Positions 34,496-42,475 of a stretch of 42,475 bases of DNA are shown here, in pieces (position 1 is the first letter of the stretch; each line of letters starts with the position of its first letter). A program made the translations under genes and the position numbers. Origin of the DNA: Akkermansia sp. (GTDB taxonomy: Bacteria > Verrucomicrobiota > Verrucomicrobiia > Verrucomicrobiales > Akkermansiaceae). Under the pieces are notes generated by a model. That model saw nothing but the letters and a program-made list of their open reading frames with translations, made no database searches and was not told the DNA's origin. The stretch spans positions 1 to 42,475 of the forward strand of contig JAUNRE010000011.1 of the NCBI GenBank assembly GCA_030535795.1. Reading direction: 5' to 3'.

Positions 34496-35377
34496 ATGGA
34501 TGAAAAGCTGAAATTTTACTATTGGGGCGCCCCGATTGAGCAGGCGGTCGTCAATTTTGGCGACTTATTAACGCCGCTGCTCATGACACATTACTGCGGA
34601 GATTCAGTTGCGATTGCCAGTTCCATCGATGATGCGGATATTTTCTGTGTTGGCAGCATTTTAGGACGCGTCGATACAAGCAAGTTTTCAATCGTATTAG
34701 GAAGCGGGTTCATAAGAAAGCGTAGAACCAAACGATTAAACCATGCGCATTGCTACGCACTTCGAGGCCCGCGCAGCAAGCATATACTTAAGCTTCAGAA
34801 AGACGTCGCTTTCGGGGATCCCGGATTGTTGATGCCTTATATTTTCCCTAAAAAGGACGTACCGGACACACAGGCCCCTATTGGCATCGTGCCACACTAC
34901 ACCCACTTTGAAAGCGCTGAGCTAGAGCCCTATAAAAATGACCCTCGATACAAGGTTATCAACGTTATGGCTGAGCCCAAAACTGTTATTGACGAGATTT
35001 GTTCATGCTCTACCATCTTTTCGTCCAGTCTTCATGGGTTAATTATAGCAGATGCCTATAAAATCCCTAACGTAAGACTCATCTTTGACAAACCTCTTTT
35101 TGGAAGGGATTTCAAATTCAACGATTATTTCGATGCAGTAGGACGAAAAGGCGAAGCTTCCAAAACTATCAAGCTCGAACAAATCGAGGAAACTTATAAA
35201 TCAGGCATAGACACCGATTACTTTACAGAGGTTCAGAAAGCCCAGGAAAATTTAGATACAGCATTTCGAAAATTTACCTCAGATATCCCAATGTTGACAG
35301 AGCTTCGCGCTCGAAGCAGGGAAAAAACAACGTTGCTGAGCAAACTGTCCCGCATGTGGCAGCTTACGCGGAAATAA
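34496..35377 (+). CDS. Polysaccharide pyruvyl transferase family protein
   Basis: Enzymes of this family add ketal-linked pyruvate to sugars of exopolysaccharide or cell-wall polymers. The protein is about 293 residues. Matching features are the N-terminal NFGDLLTPLLMTHY (family: N-x-GD-x-L), ADIFCVGSIL and VLGSGFI in the middle, CYALRGPRSKHIL (the ALRGPRT motif), FGDPGLLMP, and FSSSLHGLIIADAYKIP (the SxHG motif near the C terminus). It is cytoplasmic. Base composition is visibly richer in A and T than its neighbours, with many AAA, TTA and ATT codons, which hints at recent acquisition; no other polysaccharide gene is next to it. The frame is open to GTG 34439, but ATG 34496 fits the family start. 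Confidence 0.85.
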   Translation: MDEKLKFYYWGAPIEQAVVNFGDLLTPLLMTHYCGDSVAIASSIDDADIFCVGSILGRVDTSKFSIVLGSGFIRKRRTKRLNHAHCYALRGPRSKHILKLQKDVAFGDPGLLMPYIFPKKDVPDTQAPIGIVPHYTHFESAELEPYKNDPRYKVINVMAEPKTVIDEICSCSTIFSSSLHGLIIADAYKIPNVRLIFDKPLFGRDFKFNDYFDAVGRKGEASKTIKLEQIEETYKSGIDTDYFTEVQKAQENLDTAFRKFTSDIPMLTELRARSREKTTLLSKLSRMWQLTRK

Positions 35378-35396
35378 GTTCTGCATTCACATAAAA

Positions 35397-37520
35397 TTAA
35401 GCTGTCACGCCCTGCTCTGACTCCGGGGCGACGAGGGCGCGCAGGGGGGCGTGTTCGGGCAGGCGCAGCTCGGGGTCGGCATCGAGGATGGCGGCAGCAT
35501 CGCGCCCGGCGCGGTGGATGAGGCGCATATCGGTAAGCCACTCGGCAAACTGCACAGCCCCCAGCCCGCTCTGAGCCGTGCCGAGCACATCGCCGGGGCC
35601 GCGCAGGCGGAAATCCTCTTCAGCGATTTCAAAGCCATTGAGCGTACGGCAAAGCACCTCGAGCTTCTCGCGCCCCGGTTCCCCGGCCTTAGCTGTTGAG
35701 AGCAGAATGCAATAGCTCTTGTGCCGACCGCGGCCAATGCGCCCACGCAGCTGGTGCAACTGCGACAGGCCAAAAGCATCGGCATCGTTGATTAGCATCA
35801 CAGTGGCATTCGGCACATCCACCCCGACCTCAACCACGGTGGTGGCGACCAGAATATGGTATTCATTCGCTCGGAAGGCTCCCATAACGGCGTCCTTTTC
35901 ATCGGGCGAGAGGCGCCCATGCAGCAAGCCTATAGGTTCCTGCGGGAAAATGCCCTTCCATTTTTCATACTCCGTCGTTGCGGCGGCCTGCTCCCGCACC
36001 TCGCTTTCCTCAATAAGCGGTGCGACGATATAGATTTGTCTTCCGGCGGCCAGTTCTGCCTGCATGAAAGAGATGATGCGCTTCATGTGGGCAGGGTTAC
36101 GCAGGGCAGTGATAATCTCGCCGCGGTTGGCGGGCAGCTCGTCGATAACAGACACGTCCAAATCGCCGTAGAGGGTGAGCGTCAGGGTACGGGGAATGGG
36201 GGTAGCGGTCATGACCAGCACATCCGGGCACTCACCACCGGCCACAAACTTCTCCCGCTGTGCCACGCCGAACTTGTGCTGCTCATCCACCACAGCCAGC
36301 GCCAGATTTCCCGGCCGACTTTTCTTGTACAGCAAAGCATGCGTTCCCACCAGCAGACGGGGTGTATTGTCGGCCTCCGCCGGGTTGTCCGGCACATAGC
36401 CGAGGTCTTCGGCGCGGTCTGCAGTTCTCAGGGAGAGGCGGATATCCATGCCGGACAGCAGGCGGCGGAAGTTGTTGAAATGCTGCTCGGCCAGTATCTG
36501 AGTCGGAGCAATCATGGCGGCGGTGCCCCCGCTTTCCACCGCCAGCAGCATGGCGCACAGCGCCACGAGTGTTTTGCCGCTGCCGACATCTCCCTGCAAC
36601 AATCGGTTCATCTGGCAGGGGCTCGCCATGTCCGCCCGAATCTCAGCGACGCATCGCGCCTGTGCCGCCGTAAGCTGAAACGGCAGCGAGGCCAGCAGCT
36701 CCTGCAAATAGCCATCCGTTGTCACGTTGACGCGCCCGCGGCGTGCACGCGTGCGGCGACGACGCCAGGCCACCCGGAATTGCCGCGCAAAGCACTCCGC
36801 CAAAGCAAAGCGCAGACGCGCCTTGCGGTGCGCCTCGGGGTCAGCCGGGAAATGCAGGTCTTGCAAGGCCTGCCGAAAGGGATACGCAGGGGCGATATCA
36901 TAGCCGGGTTGGCGCACATCGTTCGGCAACTGCTGCAACAGCCCCCATATCAAGCTGCGAAAACGCCTGGGTGCCAGCCCGGAAATACCGCGATAAATCG
37001 GCACGATACGCGCCGTATGCACCCGAAGGCTATCAACCACGGGCGGAAGCTCGCCGGGGCAGCCCCCCATTGCCTTTTCCACCAGTCGGCAGCCGGCATC
37101 CTCGTCTTCCATCACCTCGAAGTCGGGGTTCGTCATGGTGAGCTTCCCGCTGTACTCCTTCACCTTGCCGTACACGGAAATATTCATGCCCACAGCCAGC
37201 ATTTTCGCCACATAGGGCATGTTGAACCACCGCAGTACCAGCCGCGCCCCATGAAGGGCGGCCTCATCCCCCACGCTTACCTCATAATACCGCTTGTACG
37301 AAAACCGCCACCCGGCACTATACACATGCACCAGCAGACTTACCGTCTCGCCATCCAGCAGAGTTTCAATCGGTTTGGTGCTGCGGCGATCCTCATACCG
37401 GCGCGGCACTCGCGTGAGCACATCGCCCACCGTTTCAAAGGAGGCAGCGCGCAGGGCTTTGAGCTCTCGCGGCGAGATTTCCGGCACCTCATCCAAGGCA
37501 TCTGTGAGCCTGCGCGTCAC
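35397..37520 (-). CDS. recG: ATP-dependent DNA helicase RecG
   Basis: RecG remodels stalled forks and branched DNA. The 707-residue protein has an OB-fold wedge domain at the N terminus (about residues 60-150), then the helicase core: LLQGDVGSGKTLVAL (motif I), AMIAPTQILAEQHF (Ia), LLVGTHALL, LAVVDEQHKFGVAQREK (motif II), VLVMTATPIPRTLTLTLYGDLD (motif III) and ILVATTVVEVGVDVPNATVM with LHQLRGRIGRG (motifs V-VI). Motif II is DEQH with K in the following HKFG where others have HRFG. Length is usual. It lies 23 bases downstream of the amidase gene and probably shares its promoter. Confidence 0.96.
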   Translation of the reverse strand: MTRRLTDALDEVPEISPRELKALRAASFETVGDVLTRVPRRYEDRRSTKPIETLLDGETVSLLVHVYSAGWRFSYKRYYEVSVGDEAALHGARLVLRWFNMPYVAKMLAVGMNISVYGKVKEYSGKLTMTNPDFEVMEDEDAGCRLVEKAMGGCPGELPPVVDSLRVHTARIVPIYRGISGLAPRRFRSLIWGLLQQLPNDVRQPGYDIAPAYPFRQALQDLHFPADPEAHRKARLRFALAECFARQFRVAWRRRRTRARRGRVNVTTDGYLQELLASLPFQLTAAQARCVAEIRADMASPCQMNRLLQGDVGSGKTLVALCAMLLAVESGGTAAMIAPTQILAEQHFNNFRRLLSGMDIRLSLRTADRAEDLGYVPDNPAEADNTPRLLVGTHALLYKKSRPGNLALAVVDEQHKFGVAQREKFVAGGECPDVLVMTATPIPRTLTLTLYGDLDVSVIDELPANRGEIITALRNPAHMKRIISFMQAELAAGRQIYIVAPLIEESEVREQAAATTEYEKWKGIFPQEPIGLLHGRLSPDEKDAVMGAFRANEYHILVATTVVEVGVDVPNATVMLINDADAFGLSQLHQLRGRIGRGRHKSYCILLSTAKAGEPGREKLEVLCRTLNGFEIAEEDFRLRGPGDVLGTAQSGLGAVQFAEWLTDMRLIHRAGRDAAAILDADPELRLPEHAPLRALVAPESEQGVTA

Positions 37521-37543
37521 AACTCAGCAGCGTTGGGGAAGCC

Positions 37544-38233
37544 TCAGCGGTTGGAGCGTCCGTTGTTGATGCAGCGGTAGTAGTAGTCAATACGGGAATG
37601 GAACCAAGCCCATTTGGGCCCCGGGCGGCCATTGGTCAGCAGCGGCGCCGGGCAGTTCTTACCCGTCCAGTGGTGGTGCGGCACCACATGGCGCAGGTTG
37701 ATACCATAGCGTTTCATGAGCACGGCGGTGAGCTTGGCGGCGCGATCCCAAGTGCGGAAGTGGTTTTGCCCGCGGCTCTCACACTCGCACATCTCAATAC
37801 CGATGGAGTGGTTATTACCGGCGGCTGAGCCGGCATGCCAGCCTGTCTCGCTGAGGGGGAGGTTCTGCACCACCATGAACTGATCCACCGTGAAGTGCCA
37901 GCTGCGGTTGGTAAAAGCCCCGCGGCAGAGCGCACGCGAATGCTGCATAGCTGTGGACGAGGCAGAGTGGTTGGCGGTGCTGTGAATCGTAATGAACGAG
38001 GGGCGCAGACGGCGCGAGCCCTTTCGCTGCTTGGAGCGGCGCGGCATCATGCGAATCTTGATATTGGCCTCGCGAGCCAGGCGGCCGATGGAACGCGGAA
38101 TAATCTGCCCCCTCACCGGCTTGAACTTCACAGCCGCCGGTGTGCGCAGATAGGAATTGCGGCCCTGCTGCTGGCAGCCTACAAGACATGCCAGAATCAA
38201 GACAAAGAATGCCACCAGGTTACGATACGCCAT
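37544..38233 (-). CDS. N-acetylmuramoyl-L-alanine amidase (family 2), probable lipoprotein
   Basis: Family 2 amidases cut the bond between muramic acid and L-Ala in peptidoglycan. The 229-residue protein has a signal with a lipobox-like end (LILACLVGC), then a basic segment, and from about residue 79 the amidase core: SFITIHSTANHS (first zinc His), WHFTVDQFMVVQNLPLSETGWHAG, SIGIEMCECE, and LRHVVPHHHWTGKNCPAPL, which holds the second zinc His and the K-x-C-P end motif. The family's DHxxxTGKxCP is HHHWTGKNCP here. No cell-wall binding domain follows. It leads the recG gene; the promoter is 6 bases before the ATG. Confidence 0.88.
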   Translation of the reverse strand: MAYRNLVAFFVLILACLVGCQQQGRNSYLRTPAAVKFKPVRGQIIPRSIGRLAREANIKIRMMPRRSKQRKGSRRLRPSFITIHSTANHSASSTAMQHSRALCRGAFTNRSWHFTVDQFMVVQNLPLSETGWHAGSAAGNNHSIGIEMCECESRGQNHFRTWDRAAKLTAVLMKRYGINLRHVVPHHHWTGKNCPAPLLTNGRPGPKWAWFHSRIDYYYRCINNGRSNR

Positions 38234-38239
38234 GCGTCT

Positions 38240-38268
38240 ATTCTGCCATTTTCACTCCCTGTTGGCAA
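38240..38268 (-). promoter_or_regulatory. Putative promoter of the amidase-recG operon (predicts a leaderless mRNA)
   Basis: On the minus strand, TTGCCA and CAGAAT are separated by 17 bases; the -10 ends 6 bases before the ATG at 38233. Confidence 0.55.
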
Positions 38269-38398
38269 GACGAATTTCACAGACAGACGCAAAAAAGAGC
38301 ATGCGCAGATACACACCTGAATAATAGCCTCACGCACAGGCCCGCCTCGAAATCAGTCTCTTTCTGTGCTATTTTGCCGGGCAATGATACAAAAGCGC

Positions 38399-38427
38399 TT
38401 TACCTGAGGCGCCAAACATGCTATGCT
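38399..38427 (+). promoter_or_regulatory. Putative promoter of the third ankyrin gene
   Basis: TTTACC and TATGCT are separated by 17 bases, with TGC before the -10. The possible starts downstream are TTG 38435 (7 bases after the -10) and ATG 38444 (16 bases). Confidence 0.45.
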
Positions 38428-38443
38428 ACAGGCGTTGCAGGGT

Positions 38444-39661
38444 ATGTTCAGACTCGCCACCATCACTCTCCTGGTGCTGCTTAGCACCGCAGCCACAGCC
38501 ACGGACACCCCGCCCCCGAGCAAGAGGGGCGGTAAGATTGTGCGTGCCGACAAAGCAGCAGCTTCGCAGGCGCGCCGAAAGAGCGAACTGAGCCGACTGC
38601 TGGCCGGGCTGAAACGCAGACACTATGACTCTGCCATCGACCGCCGCTATCAGGCGAGACTCATCTCTCAGCTCAACCTCATCCTGCGTGGGGAAAATAT
38701 CAATGTCACTTATGCCGAAACGCAGGGCTGCACTGCCCTGCACTACGCCTGCAGCCTGAGCGACCTTCAACTCGTCCGCTGGCTGGTTGACAATGGTGCC
38801 GACTTGGAAGCGAAGTCCAACCGAGGGGCAACGGTGGACGACTGCGTAACCGGGAGCTCAGCCAAGGCAATACGCAGCGTACTGCGCCGGGCTCGCAAGG
38901 ACATAGCCGCGATTTCAACCGACAAGTTCTCTCCCCCCATAAGCGACAGGCAGGCAGCCGAAGCTGCAGCCAAACTACAAGAGGCGCTTGCCGGGAAGGA
39001 TGTCACTCATATCGGTTACGAAATACCCCGGCATGACGCCGCGCTCAATGTGCACACCTGGCGCATTTACAACTACATGCGTCAAAACCGCACGCTGCCG
39101 CCGGGAGTTGAGCGCACGAGCCTGTGCGGGGAGATTCTCCACTCGCTGCTTGGCGGAAATATGAGAGCCGAAAGGTTTCAGCAGCAACTCCACCGCGAGG
39201 TATACACACGGCGTCTGGCAGCGCTCTCGGCCCTGCTGGACAAAGAAGCCCACTTCGCAGAGTACCTCGATGAGCTCGTCTTGCTCGGCAACGAGAGCGA
39301 CATCACCATCACCTTTGACAAAAAGGGGATAAAGCCCCCTCGGGTGGAGATACAACGCACAGGTCCAGCCCTCCACCCGGCACATAAGGTATTACTGCAT
39401 TTTGTCGGCTATGTTGCGGCACCGGGCAAGGGCGACACCCGGGCCACCATCCACCGCGAGCCGCAATACAAATGGATAAGCATCAGCAATGACAGCATAG
39501 AAGAAGCGGCGGCGCACTACGCAGGCCACTGCGCCCACGTGCGCTACGATGTGAATCGCCAGCACATCACCTACCACCCCTCCGGCACGCTCGGCACCAC
39601 CTCAGCCCCTCAGCCCGGCACGGCTTCGTTCCTCATCCACTTTACCGTCGGGGATTTGTAA
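38444..39661 (+). CDS. Exported protein with an ankyrin module and a large unknown domain
   Basis: The protein is about 405 residues from ATG 38444. The signal peptide is MFRLATITLLVLLSTAATA; the in-frame ATG 38423 lies inside the -10 element, so I rejected it. A basic stretch (KKRGGKIVRAD-like, then RRKSELSRLLAGLKRRHYD) follows. One or two ankyrin repeats (about residues 80-125: GCTALHYACSLSDLQLVRWLVDNGADLEAKS) are clear. The remaining 280 residues, with a conserved-looking YEIPRHDAALNVHTWRIYNYM section and a beta-rich C terminus, match nothing I know. It is the third exported ankyrin-type gene in the window. Confidence 0.68.
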   Translation: MFRLATITLLVLLSTAATATDTPPPSKRGGKIVRADKAAASQARRKSELSRLLAGLKRRHYDSAIDRRYQARLISQLNLILRGENINVTYAETQGCTALHYACSLSDLQLVRWLVDNGADLEAKSNRGATVDDCVTGSSAKAIRSVLRRARKDIAAISTDKFSPPISDRQAAEAAAKLQEALAGKDVTHIGYEIPRHDAALNVHTWRIYNYMRQNRTLPPGVERTSLCGEILHSLLGGNMRAERFQQQLHREVYTRRLAALSALLDKEAHFAEYLDELVLLGNESDITITFDKKGIKPPRVEIQRTGPALHPAHKVLLHFVGYVAAPGKGDTRATIHREPQYKWISISNDSIEEAAAHYAGHCAHVRYDVNRQHITYHPSGTLGTTSAPQPGTASFLIHFTVGDL

Positions 39662-39674
39662 CCCGGGCACAGCA

Positions 39675-39705
39675 CACGCCGCAGCTACAGCGTAGCCGCG
39701 GCGTG
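39675..39705. terminator. Hairpin between the third ankyrin gene and hisIE (possible two-way terminator)
   Basis: CACGCCGC (39675-39682) and GCGGCGTG (39698-39705), with an inner GCTAC/GTAGC stem, form a long GC-rich hairpin midway between convergent stops. Neither side shows a T-run, so termination would be weak or Rho-assisted. Confidence 0.45.
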
Positions 39706-39736
39706 GATAAAACAGGCGTTTAGGCTCGGCGCCGGC

Positions 39737-40351
39737 TCAGTGTTTCTGCCAACCCGGCTTGTGTCGGGAAGCGAGTTCCTCCACCACTTGCTCAATGCGC
39801 AAGCCCTTGGAGGTAAGCAGCACGATGAGGTGGTAAAGCATATCCGATGCCTCGTATACCAGGCGTTCGTTGGTACCGTTGCAAGCCTCGATGCATGCCT
39901 CCAGAGCCTCCTCGCCCACCTTCTGAGCCATGCGGTTCACGCCATCGCGGAACAAGCTGGTGGTGTAGGACCCCTCGGGCATTTCTTCGTGGCGCTTATT
40001 GATAAAATCCTGCAACTCCGTCAGGAACAGCAGAGGGCTCGCGCTGTTTGCCTCCCCCCAGCAGGTATCCGTCCCCGTATGGCACACAGGGCCATGCGGC
40101 GTAGCCTTTACAAGCAGCGTGTCGTTGTCGCAATCTACCTGCATGCTCACAACATCCAGGTAGTTACCGCTCGTCTCGCCCTTGGTCCACAGGCACTTGC
40201 GGCTGCGGCTCCAGAAGCACACACGGCCGGTTTCCTGCGTGCGGGCAAAAGATTCGGCATTCATGTAGCCCAGCATCAGCACCTTGCCGGTAGCGGCATC
40301 CTGGATAATAGCGGGCACCAGGCCGCCGCATTTGTCAAAATCGATAGTCAT
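39737..40351 (-). CDS. hisI: Bifunctional PR-AMP cyclohydrolase / PR-ATP pyrophosphatase
   Basis: This HisIE protein carries out the second and third steps of histidine synthesis. The N-terminal HisI half (residues 1-110) has [34 protein letters not shown], and then the zinc-binding pattern DCDNDTLLV with [13 protein letters not shown]. The C-terminal HisE half (about 112-204) has the helical PRA-PH core: [19 protein letters not shown] and [13 protein letters not shown]. The order (I then E) and length of 204 residues are typical. It is the last gene of the hisG-hisF-hisIE operon, 27 bases after hisF. Confidence 0.95.
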   Translation of the reverse strand: MTIDFDKCGGLVPAIIQDAATGKVLMLGYMNAESFARTQETGRVCFWSRSRKCLWTKGETSGNYLDVVSMQVDCDNDTLLVKATPHGPVCHTGTDTCWGEANSASPLLFLTELQDFINKRHEEMPEGSYTTSLFRDGVNRMAQKVGEEALEACIEACNGTNERLVYEASDMLYHLIVLLTSKGLRIEQVVEELASRHKPGWQKH

Positions 40352-40378
40352 GGTCGTATTTCCACAGGTTCAGGTTAT

Positions 40379-41140
40379 TCAGAGTCGCACGTTTATCCCC
40401 TCCGCCGCCAGGTATTGCTTCAGCTCGGGTATCAGTATCTCACCAAAGTGGAACACACTTGCAGCCAGAGCAGCATCCGCATGCCCCAGGCGGAAGGCAT
40501 CGGCAAAGTGTTCCTTTGCCCCTGCACCGCCGCTGGCAATCACGGGGATACTCAGTTCGTCCGCCAGGCGGGCGAGAGCTTCGTTGGGGAAGCCCTGCTT
40601 CACGCCGTCATGATCCATGCTGGTGAAAAGCACCTCGCCGGCACCGCGCTCCTGCGCCTCGCGAGCCCAGTCGAACAGGGTACGCTCCACGCGCACGCGG
40701 CCACCGTTCACATAGCAATACCAGCCATCGGCATCCAGACGCGCATCAATAGCTGCCACGCACACCTGCGAACCATAGCGCTCAGCGATATCATTTATCA
40801 GCTGCGGGTTGCGCAGCGCGGCAGAGTTCAGGCTCACCTTGTCAGCACCGGCATCCAGCAGGCGGCCTACATCGGCAAGCTCATGGATACCGCCCCCCAC
40901 GGTAAAGGGAATAGAAACACCGGCGGCCACACGCGACACAACATCGGTGAAAGTTTTACGCCCCTCATGCGTGGCAGAGATATCCAGCAGCACCAGCTCA
41001 TCAGCCCCCTGCTCGCAGTAGATTCTCCCCAGCTCCACAGGGTCGCCGGCATCGCGCATATTCACGAAGTTGACACCTTTGACCACGCGCCCGTCTTTCA
41101 TGTCCAGGCAGGGAATGATTCGTTTCGTCTTCATCTGCAT
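40379..41140 (-). CDS. hisF: Imidazole glycerol phosphate synthase cyclase subunit
   Basis: HisF closes the imidazole ring using ammonia from HisH and releases AICAR. The protein of about 253 residues is a TIM barrel with [19 protein letters not shown] (first catalytic aspartate), [44 protein letters not shown] (second catalytic aspartate) and [22 protein letters not shown] 41134 ([11 protein letters not shown]) is a second possible start. It shows the standard bacterial sequence, in contrast to the eukaryotic-type HisA elsewhere in the window. The partner HisH is not in this operon. It is 21 bases after hisG. Confidence 0.96.
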   Translation of the reverse strand: MQMKTKRIIPCLDMKDGRVVKGVNFVNMRDAGDPVELGRIYCEQGADELVLLDISATHEGRKTFTDVVSRVAAGVSIPFTVGGGIHELADVGRLLDAGADKVSLNSAALRNPQLINDIAERYGSQVCVAAIDARLDADGWYCYVNGGRVRVERTLFDWAREAQERGAGEVLFTSMDHDGVKQGFPNEALARLADELSIPVIASGGAGAKEHFADAFRLGHADAALAASVFHFGEILIPELKQYLAAEGINVRL

Positions 41141-41161
41141 CAATCTGTTTGTTAGGGGGAG

Positions 41162-42016
41162 TTACAGAATCATCTTCTCAATCGGCAGCACCAGTATACC
41201 CTGAGCACCTGCCTCTTTCAACCGACCGATGATATCCCAGAAGCACTGTTCATCCAACACGGTGTGAATGCTGCACCAGCCCTCCTGAGCCAGCGGCATG
41301 ATGGTGGGGCTCTTCACGCCCGGCAGCACAGCCACAATCTGCTCCACACACTCCTGCGGCGCATTCATCAGCACATAGCGCTTATCGGCAGCCGTCATCA
41401 CTGCATCCATGCGGAACAACAGCTTGTCGAGTATCTCACGCTTCTCGGCGCTCAGGTTCTTGTGAGCTATCAGCACAGCCTCGCTCTCCAGCACCACCTC
41501 CACCTCGCGCAGATTGTTGCTCACGAGCGTGGCGCCGCTGCTTACAATGTCGAAAATGGCATCTGCCAGACCGATACCCGTGGATATCTCCACCGAGCCG
41601 GTAATCACATGTATATGCGCATTCACCCCCTGCTCCACAAGCCAGCGGCGCAGAATATGCGGGTACGAGGTAGCGATACGGCGCCCCTCCAGCCACTGCG
41701 GGCCGGTATATTCAAACTCTTTCGGGATGGCAATACTCAGGCGGCAGCCGCCGAATCCCAGCTTCTTCACGATATCGGCATCCCCACCGCGCTCCAGGTA
41801 CTCATTGAGCCCCACCACGCCGATGTCCGCCACGCCGTCCGTCACCGTTTCAGGAATATCGTCATCGCGCAGATACAACACCTCCATGGGGAACTTCTTC
41901 GCAGACACCAGCAGGGTGCGCTTCGAGGAGCTCACCTTTATTCCGGCCTCCGCCAATAGTGACATAGTATCCTCATTCAGACGCCCCTTCGATTGTACGG
42001 CTATTCTCAGTTTCAT
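41162..42016 (-). CDS. hisG: ATP phosphoribosyltransferase, long form
   Basis: HisG joins ATP with PRPP in the first, feedback-controlled step of histidine synthesis. The 284-residue protein begins with LRIAVQSKGRLNEDTMSLL, has DDDIPETVTDGVADIGVVG, the PRPP-binding stretch SVEISTGIGLADAIFDIVSSGATLV, and a C-terminal domain (about 205-284: VLPGVKSPTIMPLAQEGWCSIHTVL) that is the histidine-binding regulatory domain of the long form. No HisZ is therefore needed. It heads the operon; the leader to the promoter is about 45 bases with no His-rich leader peptide. Confidence 0.96.
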   Translation of the reverse strand: MKLRIAVQSKGRLNEDTMSLLAEAGIKVSSSKRTLLVSAKKFPMEVLYLRDDDIPETVTDGVADIGVVGLNEYLERGGDADIVKKLGFGGCRLSIAIPKEFEYTGPQWLEGRRIATSYPHILRRWLVEQGVNAHIHVITGSVEISTGIGLADAIFDIVSSGATLVSNNLREVEVVLESEAVLIAHKNLSAEKREILDKLLFRMDAVMTAADKRYVLMNAPQECVEQIVAVLPGVKSPTIMPLAQEGWCSIHTVLDEQCFWDIIGRLKEAGAQGILVLPIEKMIL

Positions 42017-42069
42017 CTTCGCAACTCGGTCTGGTTTATTCTCTCTCAGCCTCTTCGCAGGCGGCGTCT

Positions 42070-42098
42070 TTTATAGAGCCTACGCGCTTGCTTGTCAA
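42070..42098 (-). promoter_or_regulatory. Putative promoter of the hisG operon
   Basis: On the minus strand a consensus TTGACA and TATAAA are separated by 17 bases. The leader to the hisG ATG at 42016 is about 45 bases, an exception to the short leaders of most genes here. Confidence 0.75.
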
Positions 42099-42132
42099 GC
42101 ATCTTTCCCGTCATGGCAGCAAAGTGAAGCAC

Positions 42133-42181
42133 GCTAAGCGAGCTTTCCGTGTTACGCGGGGAGAGCGGTTCCGCGCTTAGC
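42133..42181. other. Inverted repeat in the intergenic region upstream of hisG
   Basis: GCTAAGCG (42133-42140) is mirrored by CGCTTAGC (42174-42181), with 33 bases between. No T-run follows. The surrounding 42099-42430 holds no gene that I can support; this repeat, a minus-strand promoter-like site and the promoter of the next gene are all that I see. Confidence 0.4.
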
Positions 42182-42254
42182 CTATTCCCACAATGTCACG
42201 GGGCATCCGCGATATTCTCGCCACGAAGACGCACAGCATCGCTCAATTTCGGAG

Positions 42255-42283
42255 ATTATCGCCCCGCCGGATGCGGTAGGCAA
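42255..42283 (-). promoter_or_regulatory. Promoter-like site in the intergenic region, minus strand
   Basis: TTGCCT, 17 bases, GATAAT on the minus strand. Transcription would begin near 42248 and run toward hisG across the inverted repeat at 42133-42181. No convincing reading frame follows. Confidence 0.35.
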
Positions 42284-42431
42284 GCGGCGTCGGCGTCATT
42301 GAGCAAGAGAATAAGCACAAAGTCGTTTTGTACCCATCAGAAGTTCGGGGGGCATGAGCACCCGAAACGTTGCTTCGACTGATTCAAAAAAAATGCTTGC
42401 CTTATCCTGAATAGAATGATAGTTTATTGAC

Positions 42432-42460
42432 TTGGCAAAGAAACATAATTGTGCTATAAT
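42432..42460 (+). promoter_or_regulatory. Putative promoter of the gene entering at the right edge
   Basis: TTGGCA and a consensus TATAAT are separated by 17 bases; TGC precedes the -10, which ends 8 bases before an ATG at 42469. Confidence 0.7.
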
Positions 42461-42468
42461 AACCGCAC

Positions 42469-42475
42469 ATGGAAC
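42469..42475 (+). CDS. Start of a further gene, cut by the window end
   Basis: Only ATG-GAA and one more base are visible. The call rests on the well-formed promoter 8 bases upstream, whose layout matches the other genes of the window. Nothing can be said about its product. Confidence 0.4.

Noticed and set aside
42149..42382. A 77-residue plus-strand frame in the gap upstream of hisG
   Set aside because: No promoter, no family resemblance, and a Ser/Arg/Ala-rich composition typical of non-coding GC-rich DNA.

Overview
The window is a gene-dense, GC-rich bacterial chromosome segment with 38 protein genes recognised (two cut by the window ends), one codon-level gene start at the right edge, and one tRNA. 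The gene set suggests a Gram-negative member of the Verrucomicrobiota, possibly close to Akkermansia. The reasons are a PEP-CTERM-anchored GH16 enzyme, an LptG-like outer-membrane export protein, several exported ankyrin proteins, and a eukaryotic-type HisA encoded beside the suf genes. The species cannot be fixed by eye. I see no phage, plasmid, IS element or CRISPR array.

Layout. 1-6.4 kb: inorganic pyrophosphatase (partial, -), gltX, queA, a small membrane protein, then a TMEM43-like membrane protein and thiC on the minus strand. 6.4-14.3 kb (+): exported ankyrin protein, M23 lipoprotein peptidase, nadD, a giant DsbD with a duplicated N-terminal domain, a DUF3592-like protein, and a PEP-CTERM GH16 glycosidase. 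14.3-18.5 kb (-): a metallophosphoesterase-lptG-HAD phosphatase operon, and argJ. 18.6-23.2 kb (+): a compact operon of Fur-like regulator, sufC, sufB, sufD and a eukaryotic-type hisA. 23.3-30.2 kb (+): tRNA-Ser(GGA), ankyrin protein, AlkD-like protein, Bax-inhibitor-1 family protein, KH-R3H protein, exported protein, GH36 alpha-galactosidase and alanine racemase. 30.2-38.2 kb: a very large exported HEAT-repeat/thioredoxin-like/C-terminal-anchor protein and a small acidic exported protein (-), an AT-richer polysaccharide pyruvyl transferase (+), recG and a lipoprotein amidase (-). 38.4-42.5 kb: a third exported ankyrin protein (+), the hisG-hisF-hisIE operon (-), and the start codon of a next gene (+).

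Function. Most genes are housekeeping: tRNA charging and modification, thiamine, NAD, arginine and histidine synthesis, Fe-S assembly, and DNA repair. An envelope theme recurs: two peptidoglycan hydrolases, D-alanine supply, LPS export, periplasmic thiol redox, pyruvylated polysaccharide, and exported repeat proteins. The his pathway is split: the hisG operon lacks hisA, and a HIS6-type hisA closes the suf operon.

The most striking signal is not a gene but a promoter layout. At least eleven genes have a -35 element of the form cTTGnnn, almost always a 17-base spacer, and a -10 hexamer (often preceded by TGC) that ends only 4-9 bases before the start codon. This predicts leaderless or nearly leaderless mRNAs for many genes. 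Other points for a second look are the tandem nDsbD domains with an acidic linker, the HEAT-thioredoxin-anchor fusion, a Fur-family protein whose usual CxxC is missing, and the compositionally foreign pyruvyl transferase. All annotation is from reading the sequence; no database search was run.
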